Assembly (NCBI GenBank): GCA_017991675.1
Contig: JAGOQB010000010.1
Span: 1 to 64,000 of the forward strand
From: Phenylobacterium sp.
GTDB taxonomy: Bacteria; Pseudomonadota; Alphaproteobacteria; Caulobacterales; Caulobacteraceae
Length of the DNA stretch: 64,000 nt
Reading direction: 5' to 3'
The notes below the pieces were generated by a model. The model did no database searches. It saw nothing but the letters and a program-made list of their open reading frames with translations, and was not told the DNA's origin. The translations under genes were made by a program, and so were the position numbers. Shown here piece after piece: positions 53,457-62,391 of the stretch (its first letter is position 1; every line of letters starts with the position of its first letter).

Positions 53457-53573
53457 TCGCGGGGCGTTCTGGGCGCGCGCGGCGGGGAGCGTGCAGTTCC
53501 GAGCGTACGGGCATGTAGGGCTTGTGGGAGCTACGTGTCTGCGTTTTGATCCCGGGGATCCGGTCTGGCTCCT

Positions 53574-53635
53574 AACCGACCTTCGCAGGGTCTGCTTCGC
53601 CAAGAGCGCTGGAACCTAAGTCCGTGCGTCCGCAT
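53574..53635 (+). repeat. Dispersed repeat, copy A
   Basis: Shares the core GCGCTGGAACCTAAGTCCGT and GCGTCCGCAT with copies B and C, and CTTCG...GTCTGCTTCGC with copy B. It is non-coding and about 62 bp long. Confidence 0.55.
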
Positions 53636-53643
53636 GGGGCTCG

Positions 53644-53700
53644 TAGCCGACATTCGGAGAGTCTACTTCGCGGCTGGCGCTGGAACCTATATCCAGTACG
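53644..53700 (+). repeat. Dispersed repeat, copy B
   Basis: Begins TAGCCGACATTCGGAGAGTC and contains GGCGCTGGAACCTATATCCAGT. It lies 8 bp after copy A in the same direction, so A and B form a diverged tandem pair. Confidence 0.55.
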
Positions 53701-53759
53701 ACTTCCTCTCGAATCTTCACTGACGTTGGAACAGTCAGGATTCGGACGTCCACGCTGAC

Positions 53760-53900
53760 GGCCAGGATGACGACAGGGGTAGAATGGACGCTGAAGCCGG
53801 GTGACGGGCAGGCCGGGGCGCAGCACCAGGGTGGGCTGCACATCGAGTTGACGGCGCACCAGTTGTTGGCCGGTCTGGTTCACGGTGTTCTGCACGCTGC
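53760..53900 (-). pseudogene. TrbI/VirB10-like conjugation gene fragment
   Basis: One minus-strand frame reads VQNTVNQTGQQLVRRQLDV followed by QPTLVLRPGLPVTRL. This closely follows the C-terminal end of TrbI/VirB10 proteins of conjugation systems, where a Gly-Gln helix is followed by NVQPT...RPG.PV. Only this ~45-residue tail remains and it then degenerates. It suggests a former integrative or conjugative element beside the tRNA. Confidence 0.45.
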
Positions 53901-54118
53901 AGGAAGTCAGCTGTCTCGGCGCCGTCAGTGTGGTGGTGGACGAGGCTCAGGACGACCTCGGTCTTGGCGTCAGTCTTCAGCCCCTTCAGCGGCAAGAAGC
54001 GGGCCTCGTCGTCGCGTTGGCGCGGAACCGGCATATGCACGAAGTTGAGCGGACGTTTGAGGCCGGCCACTACCGCGTTGACCACGGTGACAATGTTCAG
54101 CGTGTCTTTCGGCTCCAT
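53900..54118 (-). pseudogene. MetE-like/methionine-synthase-II-family fragment
   Basis: The frame from 54118 contains LKRPLNFVHMPVPRQRDDEARFL and EVVLSLVHHHTDGAE. It resembles the HMPVP.DR.D..YF.PL and LGLVH.TDG blocks of a cobalamin-independent methionine-synthase-related family. Upstream and downstream parts of that family are missing, and the frame runs straight into the TrbI-like fragment. It is a relic, not a working gene. Confidence 0.4.
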
Positions 54119-54182
54119 GGCTTTTTCGTCTCACCCGGCCGCGCGCGGCGGCTGCGGCGCGGGGAAGCGATAGTGGTTGCAA

Positions 54183-54192
54183 TGAACGTTCA
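54183..54192. promoter_or_regulatory. TetR-type operator candidate
   Basis: TGAACGTTCA is a perfect palindrome inside AATGAACGTTCACT, 137 bp before the nitronate-monooxygenase-like gene. Many TetR-family operators have this form, but no regulator gene lies nearby. Confidence 0.35.
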
Positions 54193-54328
54193 CTCACTGC
54201 CCGACCGGCGCGTCGCCTCACTGAAACTGAAGGCCCACTGAATTTATCTAAGATTGACTGCACTAGGCTTTCTGTGGGCGATCGGCTAGGGCGCATTCCG
54301 CAACGGAAGGCGAACAGGGAGGAGCACC

Positions 54329-55312
54329 ATGATCAAAACCCGCATCACCGAGATGTTCGGTGTCGAGACGCCGCTCGTCATGGGAGGCATGACCGGGGTC
54401 GGCTATGCGCCACTGGTGGCCGCCGTAGCCAACGCCGGCGCGCTTGGCTTCATCACCGCGCACCATTCGCCGACTGCCGACGCGCTGTGGGACGAGATCA
54501 AGCGCTGCAAGGAACTGACCGACAAGCCGTTCGGGATCAATCTGACCTTGCTGCCGTCGCTCAACCCGATCCCCTACGACGAGTACCGCCTGGCGATCAT
54601 CGAGTCCGGCATCAAGATCGTCGAGACCGCCGGCCGAAATCCGACCGACCACCTGCCGGCCTTCAAGGAGGCGGGGGTTAAGGTGATCCACAAGTGCACC
54701 TCGGTGCGCCACGCCCTCACCGCCGCCAAACACGGCGTGGACGTCATCTCGATCGACGGCTTCGAGTGCGCCGGCCACCCCGGCGAGGACGACGTCGGCC
54801 TGGTGGTGCTGCTGCCGGCGACGGTCGACGCGGTCGATATCCCGGTCATCGCCTCGGGCGGCATGGCCGACGGCCGCAGCCTGGCCGCGGCCCTGGCCTT
54901 GGGCGCCGAAGGCGTCAACATGGGCACGCGTTTCATGGCCACGCAGGAATGCGCCATCCATGAGAATGTGAAGAAGAAGATCGTCGAGAATACTGAGCGC
55001 GACACGCTGCTGACCAATCGCACGCTGCGCAACACCAGCCGGGTGGCGCGCAACGCGGTGTCCGAGGAGGTCGTGCGCATCCAGCAAGACCCGACCAAGA
55101 CGATCGAGGACGTCCGCCACCTGGTAGCCGGGGTCCGCGGCCGGACCAATGTCATGGGCAAGGGCGACACCGACGACGGCATCTGGACCGTCGGCCAGAG
55201 CCAGGGCCTGATCCACGACATCCCGACCTGCGCGGAGGTGGTGAGCAACATCATGCGCCAGGCCGAGAACGTCCTCGATCGCGGCGTGCGCCGCATCCGG
55301 CACGACGCATAA
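54329..55312 (+). CDS. Nitronate monooxygenase/2-nitropropane dioxygenase-like flavoprotein
   Basis: 327 residues, FMN-binding TIM barrel: TPLVMGGMTGVGYAPLVAAVANAGALGFIT at the start, DGFECAGHPGEDDVG in the middle, and IPVIASGGMADGRSLAAALALGAEGVNMGTRFMAT as the FMN phosphate site. The family includes true nitronate oxygenases and flavin-dependent reductases such as IpdC of steroid CD-ring breakdown. With an enoyl-CoA hydratase 56 bp downstream, a CoA-ester catabolic role is more likely than nitronate detoxification, as an inference. GGAGGA precedes the ATG. Confidence 0.8.
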   Translation: MIKTRITEMFGVETPLVMGGMTGVGYAPLVAAVANAGALGFITAHHSPTADALWDEIKRCKELTDKPFGINLTLLPSLNPIPYDEYRLAIIESGIKIVETAGRNPTDHLPAFKEAGVKVIHKCTSVRHALTAAKHGVDVISIDGFECAGHPGEDDVGLVVLLPATVDAVDIPVIASGGMADGRSLAAALALGAEGVNMGTRFMATQECAIHENVKKKIVENTERDTLLTNRTLRNTSRVARNAVSEEVVRIQQDPTKTIEDVRHLVAGVRGRTNVMGKGDTDDGIWTVGQSQGLIHDIPTCAEVVSNIMRQAENVLDRGVRRIRHDA

Positions 55313-55368
55313 CTCAACACTCACTCATGGCCTGCGCCTGGAGACGACGGCGCGCCGCGGGAGACGAC

Positions 55369-56163
55369 ATGTCCAAAGTCATTGAGGTGTCCGACAAAGG
55401 GCACGTGCGGACGATCCGGCTGAACCGGCCGGAAAAGAAGAACGCCCTCAGCGAGGAGCTGGCCTGGGGCGTCGTCGCGGCCGTCGATGCGGCGGCGATC
55501 GACGACAACGTCTGGGTGGTGGCGATCACCGGTTCTGGCGACGCTTTCAGCGCAGGCCTCGATCTCTCGGGTTCCGAGCCCTACTCGCCCTATCCGGCGA
55601 TGACCACTCAACTGGACGACATAAGTTGGGTCGGCCAGTTCGTGCTCGCGATCCGCAAGCGCTGCGACAAGCCGGTGGTCGGCGGGATCAACGGGGTGGC
55701 GGTCGGCGCCGGACTCGGCCTGGCTATGGCCACGGACGTCCGCATCGTCGCCTCGAGCGCCCGTCTGATGGCGGGCTACACCCGAATCGGAGGCTCGCCG
55801 GATGCGGGTCTCACCATCACCTTGCCGCAGGCCATGGGCTACGAGAAGGCGATGCGGTTCATGATGGAGAACCGCACCCTCGTCGGGCAAGAAGCGGTCG
55901 ACTGGGGTATGGCCGGCGAGGTCGTAGACGACAGCGCCTTCACAGAACGCCTGGCGGCCTACTGCGATCAACTCTGCGAGTGGTCGCCTATCACCCTGCG
56001 CCTGCTGAAGCGAGGCATCGCCAAGTCCTACGAGAACTCGGACATGGAGCAGCAGCTTCGCTACGAGCTCTCAAACATCTCCAGGGCCTTCGATAGCAAG
56101 GACGGACAGGAAGCCCGCCGCGCCTTCCTGGAGAAGCGCAAGCCGGTGTTCACCGGCGCCTGA
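55369..56163 (+). CDS. Enoyl-CoA hydratase/isomerase family protein
   Basis: 264 residues of the crotonase fold: IRLNRPEKKNALSEEL, the first oxyanion-hole strand AITGSGDAFSAGLDL, and KPVVGGINGVAVGAGLGLAMATDVRIV with the second oxyanion Gly. RIGGSPDAGLTITLPQAMG replaces the glutamates typical of hydratases with Ser-Pro-Asp, so it may be an isomerase, hydrolase or ring-opening member rather than a plain hydratase. It follows the flavoprotein by 56 bp and is probably cotranscribed. GGGAG lies upstream of the ATG. Confidence 0.85.
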   Translation: MSKVIEVSDKGHVRTIRLNRPEKKNALSEELAWGVVAAVDAAAIDDNVWVVAITGSGDAFSAGLDLSGSEPYSPYPAMTTQLDDISWVGQFVLAIRKRCDKPVVGGINGVAVGAGLGLAMATDVRIVASSARLMAGYTRIGGSPDAGLTITLPQAMGYEKAMRFMMENRTLVGQEAVDWGMAGEVVDDSAFTERLAAYCDQLCEWSPITLRLLKRGIAKSYENSDMEQQLRYELSNISRAFDSKDGQEARRAFLEKRKPVFTGA

Positions 56164-56576
56164 CCTGGCGCCGATGGACGAGACCGCGTCGACGGCCTCG
56201 TCCACGAGGTTCAATGCGACGTCCGCTCTTCGGGCAGCGCTGGAACCTATACCCAGTGCGTCCGCATCGGGCGCCAAGCGGCCATTTCTGAAGTACGTTT
56301 CTAGGCGATAACCGCGGCCGAGGAGTGTCGTCGGCGCAGGGATGTCCTAGGGCGCATTTTTCAGTGAGCGGCCGGGTGTCGCGCTCGCTAGGGGCGATGG
56401 TTCTGGAAAAATAACATATAAATCAATTTCTTGGTGCCTATTTTCGAAAGCGGGGCGAGGTTGCCGAATGCGCTTGTCGAATGGCATTCGAAAATTCTCC
56501 ATCGCTTCTACAGAGCTGCGCGCGCTGGGCGACGCAGGCTGATCGAGCCCGGCGAAGACCGGCGATGGAGGGGGCG
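56164..56576. other. Non-coding gap with repeat copy C and an AT-rich patch
   Basis: The gap holds a third copy of the dispersed repeat and, near 56408-56450, an AT-rich patch (AAAAATAACATATAAATCAA) that could contain the promoter of the TonB receptor. I see no coding sequence. Confidence 0.5.
56214..56275 (+). repeat. Dispersed repeat, copy C
   Basis: Contains CAGCGCTGGAACCTATACCC and AGTGCGTCCGCATCGGGCGC, matching copies A and B 2.6 kb upstream in the same orientation. Confidence 0.55.
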
Positions 56577-56678
56577 ATGTCGAAGTCCACGTACCTGATG
56601 GGCGCGGCCGTGGCGTTAGTTATTGCGCGCCGGCCTGGGCGCAATCACCCCCTGAGGGGACGTTCATTGAGGAATTGA
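56577..56678 (+). other. Signal-peptide start of the TonB receptor, out of frame
   Basis: ATG at 56577 with GGAGGGGG upstream reads MSKSTYLMGAAVALVIA, a good signal-peptide head, but then leaves the receptor frame. The receptor frame itself continues upstream as APAWAQSPPEGTFIEELIV. A single-base loss (or two-base gain) near 56620-56626 would join them into a normal signal peptide with cleavage after APAWAQ. Confidence 0.6.
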
Positions 56679-59284
56679 TCGTCACGGCGCAGAAGCGCGA
56701 GGAGTCCATGCAGGACGTCCCGATCGCGGTCTCCGCCTTCGGTGAGAAGGCGCTGAAGGCGCAGGGGCTCGATGGCCCTAAGGACCTCGTACTGTCCGTT
56801 CCAAACGTTTCGTTCCAGCGGCGCGCAACCGACGCCAACTTCCAGATCCGCGGCATCGGAACCCAAGCAGCCACCCTAGGCGGTGAGAATGGGGTCGGCA
56901 TCCACGTCAACAACGCGCCACTTACAACCAGCTTAATTGCCGAGGCCGAGTTCTACGATATGGAACGGGTCGAGGTTCTTCGGGGGCCGCAAGGGACCCT
57001 TTATGGACGGAACGCGACGGGCGGCGTCGTCAACCTGATCACCAACAAGCCCTCTGACCAAAGGTCCGGTTCGGTCACGGCCGAGTTTGGGAACTACGAT
57101 ACCCGAAAGCTCACCGGATACGTGAACCTGCCCCTGGGCGACATGGTCGACCTCAGGGTCGCCGGGTTCGGGCTGCAGCGTGAAGGCTACAGCCTGAACA
57201 CCCTAAATGGGGCGCGCGTCGATAGCCGCAAGATCTGGGCGGGTCGCGTCACCGGGGCGTTCCGCCCGACCGAAAATTTCGTCGCGACACTGATGTGGGA
57301 CGGATTCTCCGAGGACGATACACGCGGCGCCAGGAAGAACCTCTGCGTTAAAGATGTCGGCCGGACGGAAGTCCTGGGCGTGCCCACGGGAGATGCGCAG
57401 GCGGTTTTAACCCAGGGCTGTCTGCCGTCGAGCGTCTATGCTGACAACGTCTATGGCTCGACCAACTCGCTCGCGACTTTCTCGGGGATCGTGGGGCGAT
57501 TAGGGGGCTTGCAGCCTGTTGACTCCTTCGCCGGTAAGCAGGTTTCGCGGAACCTTCGGGAGACCGAGTTGGTCGGGAGGCCTATCTATCGCCCCCGGGT
57601 GGATCTCTATCAGCTCAATCTGGAGTGGAGTCCGACCGACGCACTGAAGGCCACGTCTCTCACGAGCTACAACGAGAACGAGCTCTATACACGGGAGGAT
57701 TACACCGGCGGCTACCCGTCCGTCGCGTTCCCCAACTCGCCTCTGGCGCCGACGGGAACTCTTACCGATACGCAGTTTGGGACCACTGACCGATTGCAGG
57801 CGATCTATGGGGCCACTGGCCACTCCACCCAGTGGACTCAGGAACTGCGGCTGCAGTCGAATTTCGAAGGGCCGATCAACTTCAACGTTGGCGGCATCTA
57901 CGTGCGATACCAGGCGGACTATAAGAGCTATGTGGCCTCGAATGTGGCCAACGCCTTGACGCCTGTCCTGGTGCCGGACGCCTATGTTGATACGCTGCCG
58001 GAGCCCGACTACACGGGCCACAACTACTTTTTCAGCCAGGAGGCCTATCGGCTGACCTCGAAGGCCGCGTTCGGCGAGGTCTACTGGACGCCCACTGAAA
58101 GCCTGCGTTTTACCCTTGGCCTTCGCTATACGGATGATCAGAAGAAGTCCGTGGGCTCCGGATCCACCCTGTTCGAGCCGGGGCGGGGGCCAATCTTCGA
58201 CCCTGAGCAGCGAGTCGGATTCAAGGAGACCACGGGGCGCCTGAACGTTGACTGGAGCCCCACACTGAGCTTCACGGACAGCACGCTCGTCTATGCGTCA
58301 TTGGCGAGGGGCTACAAGGCTGGCGGGTTCAACCCCCCGGGGGTCGTCAGCCTGGGCCTAAACCCGTCCTACGACCCGGAATTCGTCAACGCCATCGAGG
58401 TGGGCACCAAGAACACGCTGCTCGATGGGCGGTTGCTGCTGAATATCACTGCCTTCCACTACAAGTATGAGGGCTACCAGATGGCGCGGCCCGTGAACCG
58501 CAGCTTGTTCAACGAGAACGTAGACGCCACGATCAAGGGCCTTGAGGTCGAGACCATCTTCGAACCCGTGAAGGGCCTGAGATTCAACGCGAATCTCGGC
58601 CTCCTCGATAGCAAAATTGAGAAAGGCGAGGTGGTCGACACGTTCAATCGTACCCGCGACGACCCCCGCTATGTCTATATCAGTTCGCTCTCAGGCGGCT
58701 GCATCCTCAATGCCCAGGGCCTAGCGAACCTGCTGGCGACGCCGTCGGGACCCGGCGTCGTGGAAGCTACGGCGTGCACCGGGCCTGCCGACATGGCGAA
58801 TGTGCTTTCCGCGGTGGGGGCTTCGCCTGAAGCGGCTGCATCCCTTGCGGCTGGCGTCTACACCTATGGTCCGGGGGTTTCCCTGTTCTCGAATGGAGCA
58901 GGTGAAGGGTTGATCCAGAGCCTTCCGGGCAACCAATTGCCTAACGCCCCGAAGATGACGGCTTCGCTTGGTGCGCAATACCGCTGGCAGGTCAGTGATG
59001 ATTGGGAAGCGACCGTCCGCGGGGACTTCTATTGGCAGGACGAGAGCTACGCCCGGTACAACAACGCCTGGTTCGATCGGATCCATGCCTGGAGCAACGT
59101 CAACGCGATGATTTCGGTAGAGAACGTCGAAGCCCAGGTCACAATCCAGCTCTATGTGAAGAACGCCCTCAATGAGGATACCATCGTAGGTGTGGAAATC
59201 GCCGATGAGAACCTGGGGGCGATCCGGCAGCCGGCCCTCCTGGATCCCCGAACCTACGGCATCTCGATAACCAAGAGCTTTTAG
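56675..59284 (+). CDS. TonB-dependent receptor, N-terminus displaced by a frameshift
   Basis: The frame encodes about 869 residues: TonB box-like IVTAQKREESMQDVPIAVSA, plug domain (NFQIRGIGTQA, RVEVLRGPQGTLYGRNATGGVVNLIT) and barrel ending GISITKSF. The first start in frame is TTG at 56675, which leaves no signal peptide; the real start seems to be 56577 in another frame. So the gene is either inactive through a recent frameshift or the base call is wrong. The barrel has no internal stop. It lies between the CoA-ester genes and may have imported their hydrophobic substrate. It is similar in outline to the receptor at 43950 but diverged. Confidence 0.8.
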   Translation: MIVTAQKREESMQDVPIAVSAFGEKALKAQGLDGPKDLVLSVPNVSFQRRATDANFQIRGIGTQAATLGGENGVGIHVNNAPLTTSLIAEAEFYDMERVEVLRGPQGTLYGRNATGGVVNLITNKPSDQRSGSVTAEFGNYDTRKLTGYVNLPLGDMVDLRVAGFGLQREGYSLNTLNGARVDSRKIWAGRVTGAFRPTENFVATLMWDGFSEDDTRGARKNLCVKDVGRTEVLGVPTGDAQAVLTQGCLPSSVYADNVYGSTNSLATFSGIVGRLGGLQPVDSFAGKQVSRNLRETELVGRPIYRPRVDLYQLNLEWSPTDALKATSLTSYNENELYTREDYTGGYPSVAFPNSPLAPTGTLTDTQFGTTDRLQAIYGATGHSTQWTQELRLQSNFEGPINFNVGGIYVRYQADYKSYVASNVANALTPVLVPDAYVDTLPEPDYTGHNYFFSQEAYRLTSKAAFGEVYWTPTESLRFTLGLRYTDDQKKSVGSGSTLFEPGRGPIFDPEQRVGFKETTGRLNVDWSPTLSFTDSTLVYASLARGYKAGGFNPPGVVSLGLNPSYDPEFVNAIEVGTKNTLLDGRLLLNITAFHYKYEGYQMARPVNRSLFNENVDATIKGLEVETIFEPVKGLRFNANLGLLDSKIEKGEVVDTFNRTRDDPRYVYISSLSGGCILNAQGLANLLATPSGPGVVEATACTGPADMANVLSAVGASPEAAASLAAGVYTYGPGVSLFSNGAGEGLIQSLPGNQLPNAPKMTASLGAQYRWQVSDDWEATVRGDFYWQDESYARYNNAWFDRIHAWSNVNAMISVENVEAQVTIQLYVKNALNEDTIVGVEIADENLGAIRQPALLDPRTYGISITKSF

Positions 59285-59294
59285 TGCGTGCTTG

Positions 59295-59330
59295 CACCGC
59301 GTCTCGAGGTGTGGGCCTTGAGACGCGGTG
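59295..59330 (+). terminator. 11-bp hairpin downstream of the TonB receptor
   Basis: CACCGCGTCTC (59295-59305) and GAGACGCGGTG (59320-59330) pair perfectly around a 14-base loop, 11 bp after the receptor stop. No T-run follows, so termination is uncertain. Confidence 0.45.
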
Positions 59331-59419
59331 TTGGTCCGGCGCCTTTCGCGCACACGGGCCATGACGTCTCCGGTTGACGGCCGCGCTGAATGTCCTCGCT
59401 GTCTCCCTCAGGCCACCTA

Positions 59420-59446
59420 GCCCCGGGCCATCCCCGGGGCGTTTTT
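59420..59446 (+). terminator. Rho-independent terminator
   Basis: GCCCCGGG (59420-59427) and CCCGGGGC (59433-59440) form a stem followed by GTTTTT, 136 bp after the TonB receptor stop. It is the likely end of that transcript. Confidence 0.75.
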
Positions 59447-59717
59447 CGGCTGCAACAGGGCGTCGCTAGCTCCGACCCCAGCAAGACTCCATGTCGAATT
59501 TGGCGACCTCTAGCAGGTGCGACTATCCCGCCGGCCGCCCGTCTAGGCGTGTATAGCAGGGAGTTCCGGCGGCGCGAGGTCGCTCCACCTTCAGCCCTCG
59601 GCGACTGATGACGACGCCAGAGCGCGGGACTGTTTCCGCAGGCGCCAAGGGCAGGGCCGCCGGGCCAGGCGGGTTAGCGCCGGACGGCCAGGCAGCACAG
59701 TGACCGGGGTTCCAACC
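59447..59717. other. Non-coding gap between receptor terminator and MaoC gene
   Basis: No gene or repeat was recognised in these 271 bp. Short open frames here lack ribosome sites. Confidence 0.4.
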
Positions 59718-60227
59718 TTAGCGAACGTCCGCCGGGCGTTCGGTGACAACACCCACGGCGAGGGCCATGACGACCAGCTCGCCGTTCTGGTCGCGATACT
59801 CGGTAATACTCTCCGAGAACTTCAACCTGCCTCCCCGCTTGCTCTCGCGTTCCCATGAGTCGCCAGCTCTCGTGGTGACGGACAGCACGTCGCCGGGGCG
59901 CACGTGGCGATAGTATTCGTAGTGCTGTTCGGCGTGGAGACCCCCGCTATCGCTGCTACCGTCGCCCTTGGCCTCAGTGTCCTTGTGCGGTGGCGTACCG
60001 GTCGGATTCCGACCCGAACCGAACCAGGGGCGGCTAGGCTTGGGGCGTAGGAAATAGTCTGGATCGAACTGTGCGCTTGCCTCGACGAAGGTCGGCGGGG
60101 CGATGATTCCGCCAGCTTCCGTGCTCGCTGCCGATTGGGGGTCGCAATAGACCGGATTCTCGTCGCCGACTGAGCGGGCGAACATCAGGATGTGACTGAA
60201 CTCTACAGGGAAGGTATTGGCGGCCAT
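59718..60227 (-). CDS. MaoC-like N-terminal (FAS1-like) hydratase
   Basis: 169 residues of the hot-dog fold: FSHILMFARSVGDENPVYCD is the entry block with the paired Asp/Asn, IIAPPTFVEASAQFDPDY follows, and HAEQHYEYYRHVRPGDVLSVTTR then VVMALAVGVVTERP close the fold. Such single-domain proteins act as (R)-specific enoyl-CoA hydratases, often with a second MaoC subunit, which is not seen here. GAGAGGAA precedes the ATG. It faces away from the monooxygenase gene and shares the island with other CoA-ester enzymes. Confidence 0.8.
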   Translation of the reverse strand: MAANTFPVEFSHILMFARSVGDENPVYCDPQSAASTEAGGIIAPPTFVEASAQFDPDYFLRPKPSRPWFGSGRNPTGTPPHKDTEAKGDGSSDSGGLHAEQHYEYYRHVRPGDVLSVTTRAGDSWERESKRGGRLKFSESITEYRDQNGELVVMALAVGVVTERPADVR

Positions 60228-60891
60228 GGGTTCCTCTCGAGGATGCGCCGCCGGCGTCGGTGACGCACTCGACCCGCATCCTGGCTCAAGGACAACCGGC
60301 TCGATGCACGTTCGGCAAGGAGGTCGAGGTGGCGCAGCCGAGAGTGCAGGCTGGCAGCAGCCTTATCCCACTCGGAGCGGCTCGCGCGCTTGTTGCCGGG
60401 CTGCGTGACCTACTCGATGTCGCCACTCCTCGCGACCGGCGAAGAAGACGGACGCTGCATCCGCCGCCTGTGCTGACAGCGTCTTTTGCTGATCAGCTCA
60501 ACTCCATGCGCCTCTGGGGTCTCGACGACTTTGGTCCGGGTCACGAGGTTTTTCCGGACGGTAAGTAATCCATCTGTTCGAACGATATTCGACGATCCTC
60601 ACTGTTGCGGTTGATCGAAGGGACGTGGATGACGCCGCAGCAAATCAGCCGTGACGTGCGGTTCTTCGCGCGAGAGGGGCCCGTGCTTCTATCTGTTCGG
60701 AGCAGATCGATATGACGGGAGCGCGCGTACCGACTACGCCGTCGATGCTTGATGCCGACGTGCAGCGGCGGGCTGAAGTCCTGCGGCTTTTCCCAGTGTC
60801 GTGCCGCCTTCCTGAAACGCTGAGGGTATCAAGGCCGCGTTGGTCGAGCCGTCAGTGATCATTTGTTCCGTGGACGAGGGCCTTTGAACCC
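60228..60891. other. Non-coding gap before the monooxygenase
   Basis: 664 bp between divergent starts. Open frames in it are short and Arg/Ala-rich without family similarity. Promoters for both neighbours must lie here, but I cannot point to one. Confidence 0.4.
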
Positions 60892-62391
60892 ATGAACCAA
60901 GTACTCGCGTCTCAAACAGACGCTGCTGCGGAAGTGCAGCATTTCGACGTTCTGATCGTCGGCGCCGGCATCGCGGGGATTGGCTCCGCCTACCACATGA
61001 AGACGCAGGCTCCGGACAAGACGTTCGCGGTCCTCGAAGCGAGGGATGGGTTCGGCGGGACCTGGCGCACGCACCGCTACCCGGGCGTGCGATCCGACAG
61101 CGATCTGCATACATTCGGCTATCGGTTCAAGGCGTGGCGCGGTGCGCCGATCGCGACGGCGCCGGAGATCCTCACTTACATGGGTGAGGTGATTGCCGAG
61201 AATGATCTCGCCCAGTTCATTCGTTATGACACCAGGATTCAGTCGGCGCGGTGGTCGAGCGTCGAGCGTCGGTGGACGGTTGAGACAATCAACATGCTGA
61301 CCGGTCAGCGCCACGCGTTGACGACCGGCTTCCTTTGGATGTGCCAAGGCTACTACAAGCACGATCAGGGCTACACGCCTTCCTGGTCCGGGATGAGCGA
61401 GTTCCAGGGGCAGATCGTCCATCCGCAGACTTGGCCTGAGGACCTCGACTACCGGGGTAAGCAAGTGGTTGTGATCGGCTCCGGTGCCACGGCAGCGACG
61501 TTGGTGCCGTCGCTCGCCGACAGGGTGGCGCACGTCACCATGTTGCAGCGCTCGCCGACCTATTTCACGCCGGGCGACAATCGAAACGAGCTCGCCGAGA
61601 CCTTGCGCGAACTTGAGGTCGATCCTGCTTGGACGCACGAGATCGTTCGACGGAGCATCCTGAGCAACGACGCAAAGATGACCCGGCGCACGCTGGAAAA
61701 TCCAAACAAGGCTCGCGAAGAGCTACTTGGAGTGGTGCGCAACATTCTGGGCGAGGAGTATGTCGCCCAGCACTTCACGCCCAGCTATGCGCCGTGGCGC
61801 CAACGCGTCTGCTTTGTACCCAATGGCGATTTCTTCGAAGCAATCAAGGCGGGTAAGGCCGCAGTCGTCACAGATGAGATCGAGAGCTTCACGAAGACCG
61901 GTATCCGCTTGAAATCCGGTGAGACGCTGGAGGCCGACATCGTCATAACCGCGACCGGCTTTGACCTTAGCGTCATGGGTGACATCGAGTTCTCGGTCGA
62001 CAACGAGCCTCTCGATTTCGCCGACACGGTCACCTACCGCGGTATGATGTTCACCGGCGTTCCGAACCTTGTTTGGGTGTTCGGATACTTTAGGGCGAGT
62101 TGGACGCTGCGGGCGGACCTCGTTGGCGACTTCGTGCCCCGCCTGCTCCGACACATGGACGCCAAGGGCATGGACCAGGTTGAACCGGTTCTCCGGCCAG
62201 AGGACGCCGACATGGCGCTTGAGCCGTGGATGGATCCAGAAAACTTCAACCCCGGGTACCTCACGCGCAGCATGCATCTGATGCCGAAGAGCGGGGCTAA
62301 ACCGGAATGGCGTCACACGCAGGACTACTGGTCCGAAAAGGACGTGTTCCCCGCAATTGATCTAGATGGGCCCGAGTTCCTCTATCGATAA
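60892..62391 (+). CDS. Flavin-containing Baeyer-Villiger-type monooxygenase
   Basis: 499 residues, class B flavoprotein: FAD-binding VLIVGAGIAGIGSA (~20-33), the Baeyer-Villiger fingerprint FQGQIVHPQTWP (171-182) matching FxGxxxHxxxWP, and the NADPH Rossmann loop VVVIGSGATAATLVP (~192-206). DIVITATGFDLS is the late FAD motif. The protein should insert oxygen next to a ketone (giving a lactone or ester) or oxidise S/N centres, using NADPH and O2. The closest outline is EthA-like enzymes. In this island a cyclic-ketone cleavage step is a reasonable inference. Confidence 0.88.
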   Translation: MNQVLASQTDAAAEVQHFDVLIVGAGIAGIGSAYHMKTQAPDKTFAVLEARDGFGGTWRTHRYPGVRSDSDLHTFGYRFKAWRGAPIATAPEILTYMGEVIAENDLAQFIRYDTRIQSARWSSVERRWTVETINMLTGQRHALTTGFLWMCQGYYKHDQGYTPSWSGMSEFQGQIVHPQTWPEDLDYRGKQVVVIGSGATAATLVPSLADRVAHVTMLQRSPTYFTPGDNRNELAETLRELEVDPAWTHEIVRRSILSNDAKMTRRTLENPNKAREELLGVVRNILGEEYVAQHFTPSYAPWRQRVCFVPNGDFFEAIKAGKAAVVTDEIESFTKTGIRLKSGETLEADIVITATGFDLSVMGDIEFSVDNEPLDFADTVTYRGMMFTGVPNLVWVFGYFRASWTLRADLVGDFVPRLLRHMDAKGMDQVEPVLRPEDADMALEPWMDPENFNPGYLTRSMHLMPKSGAKPEWRHTQDYWSEKDVFPAIDLDGPEFLYR

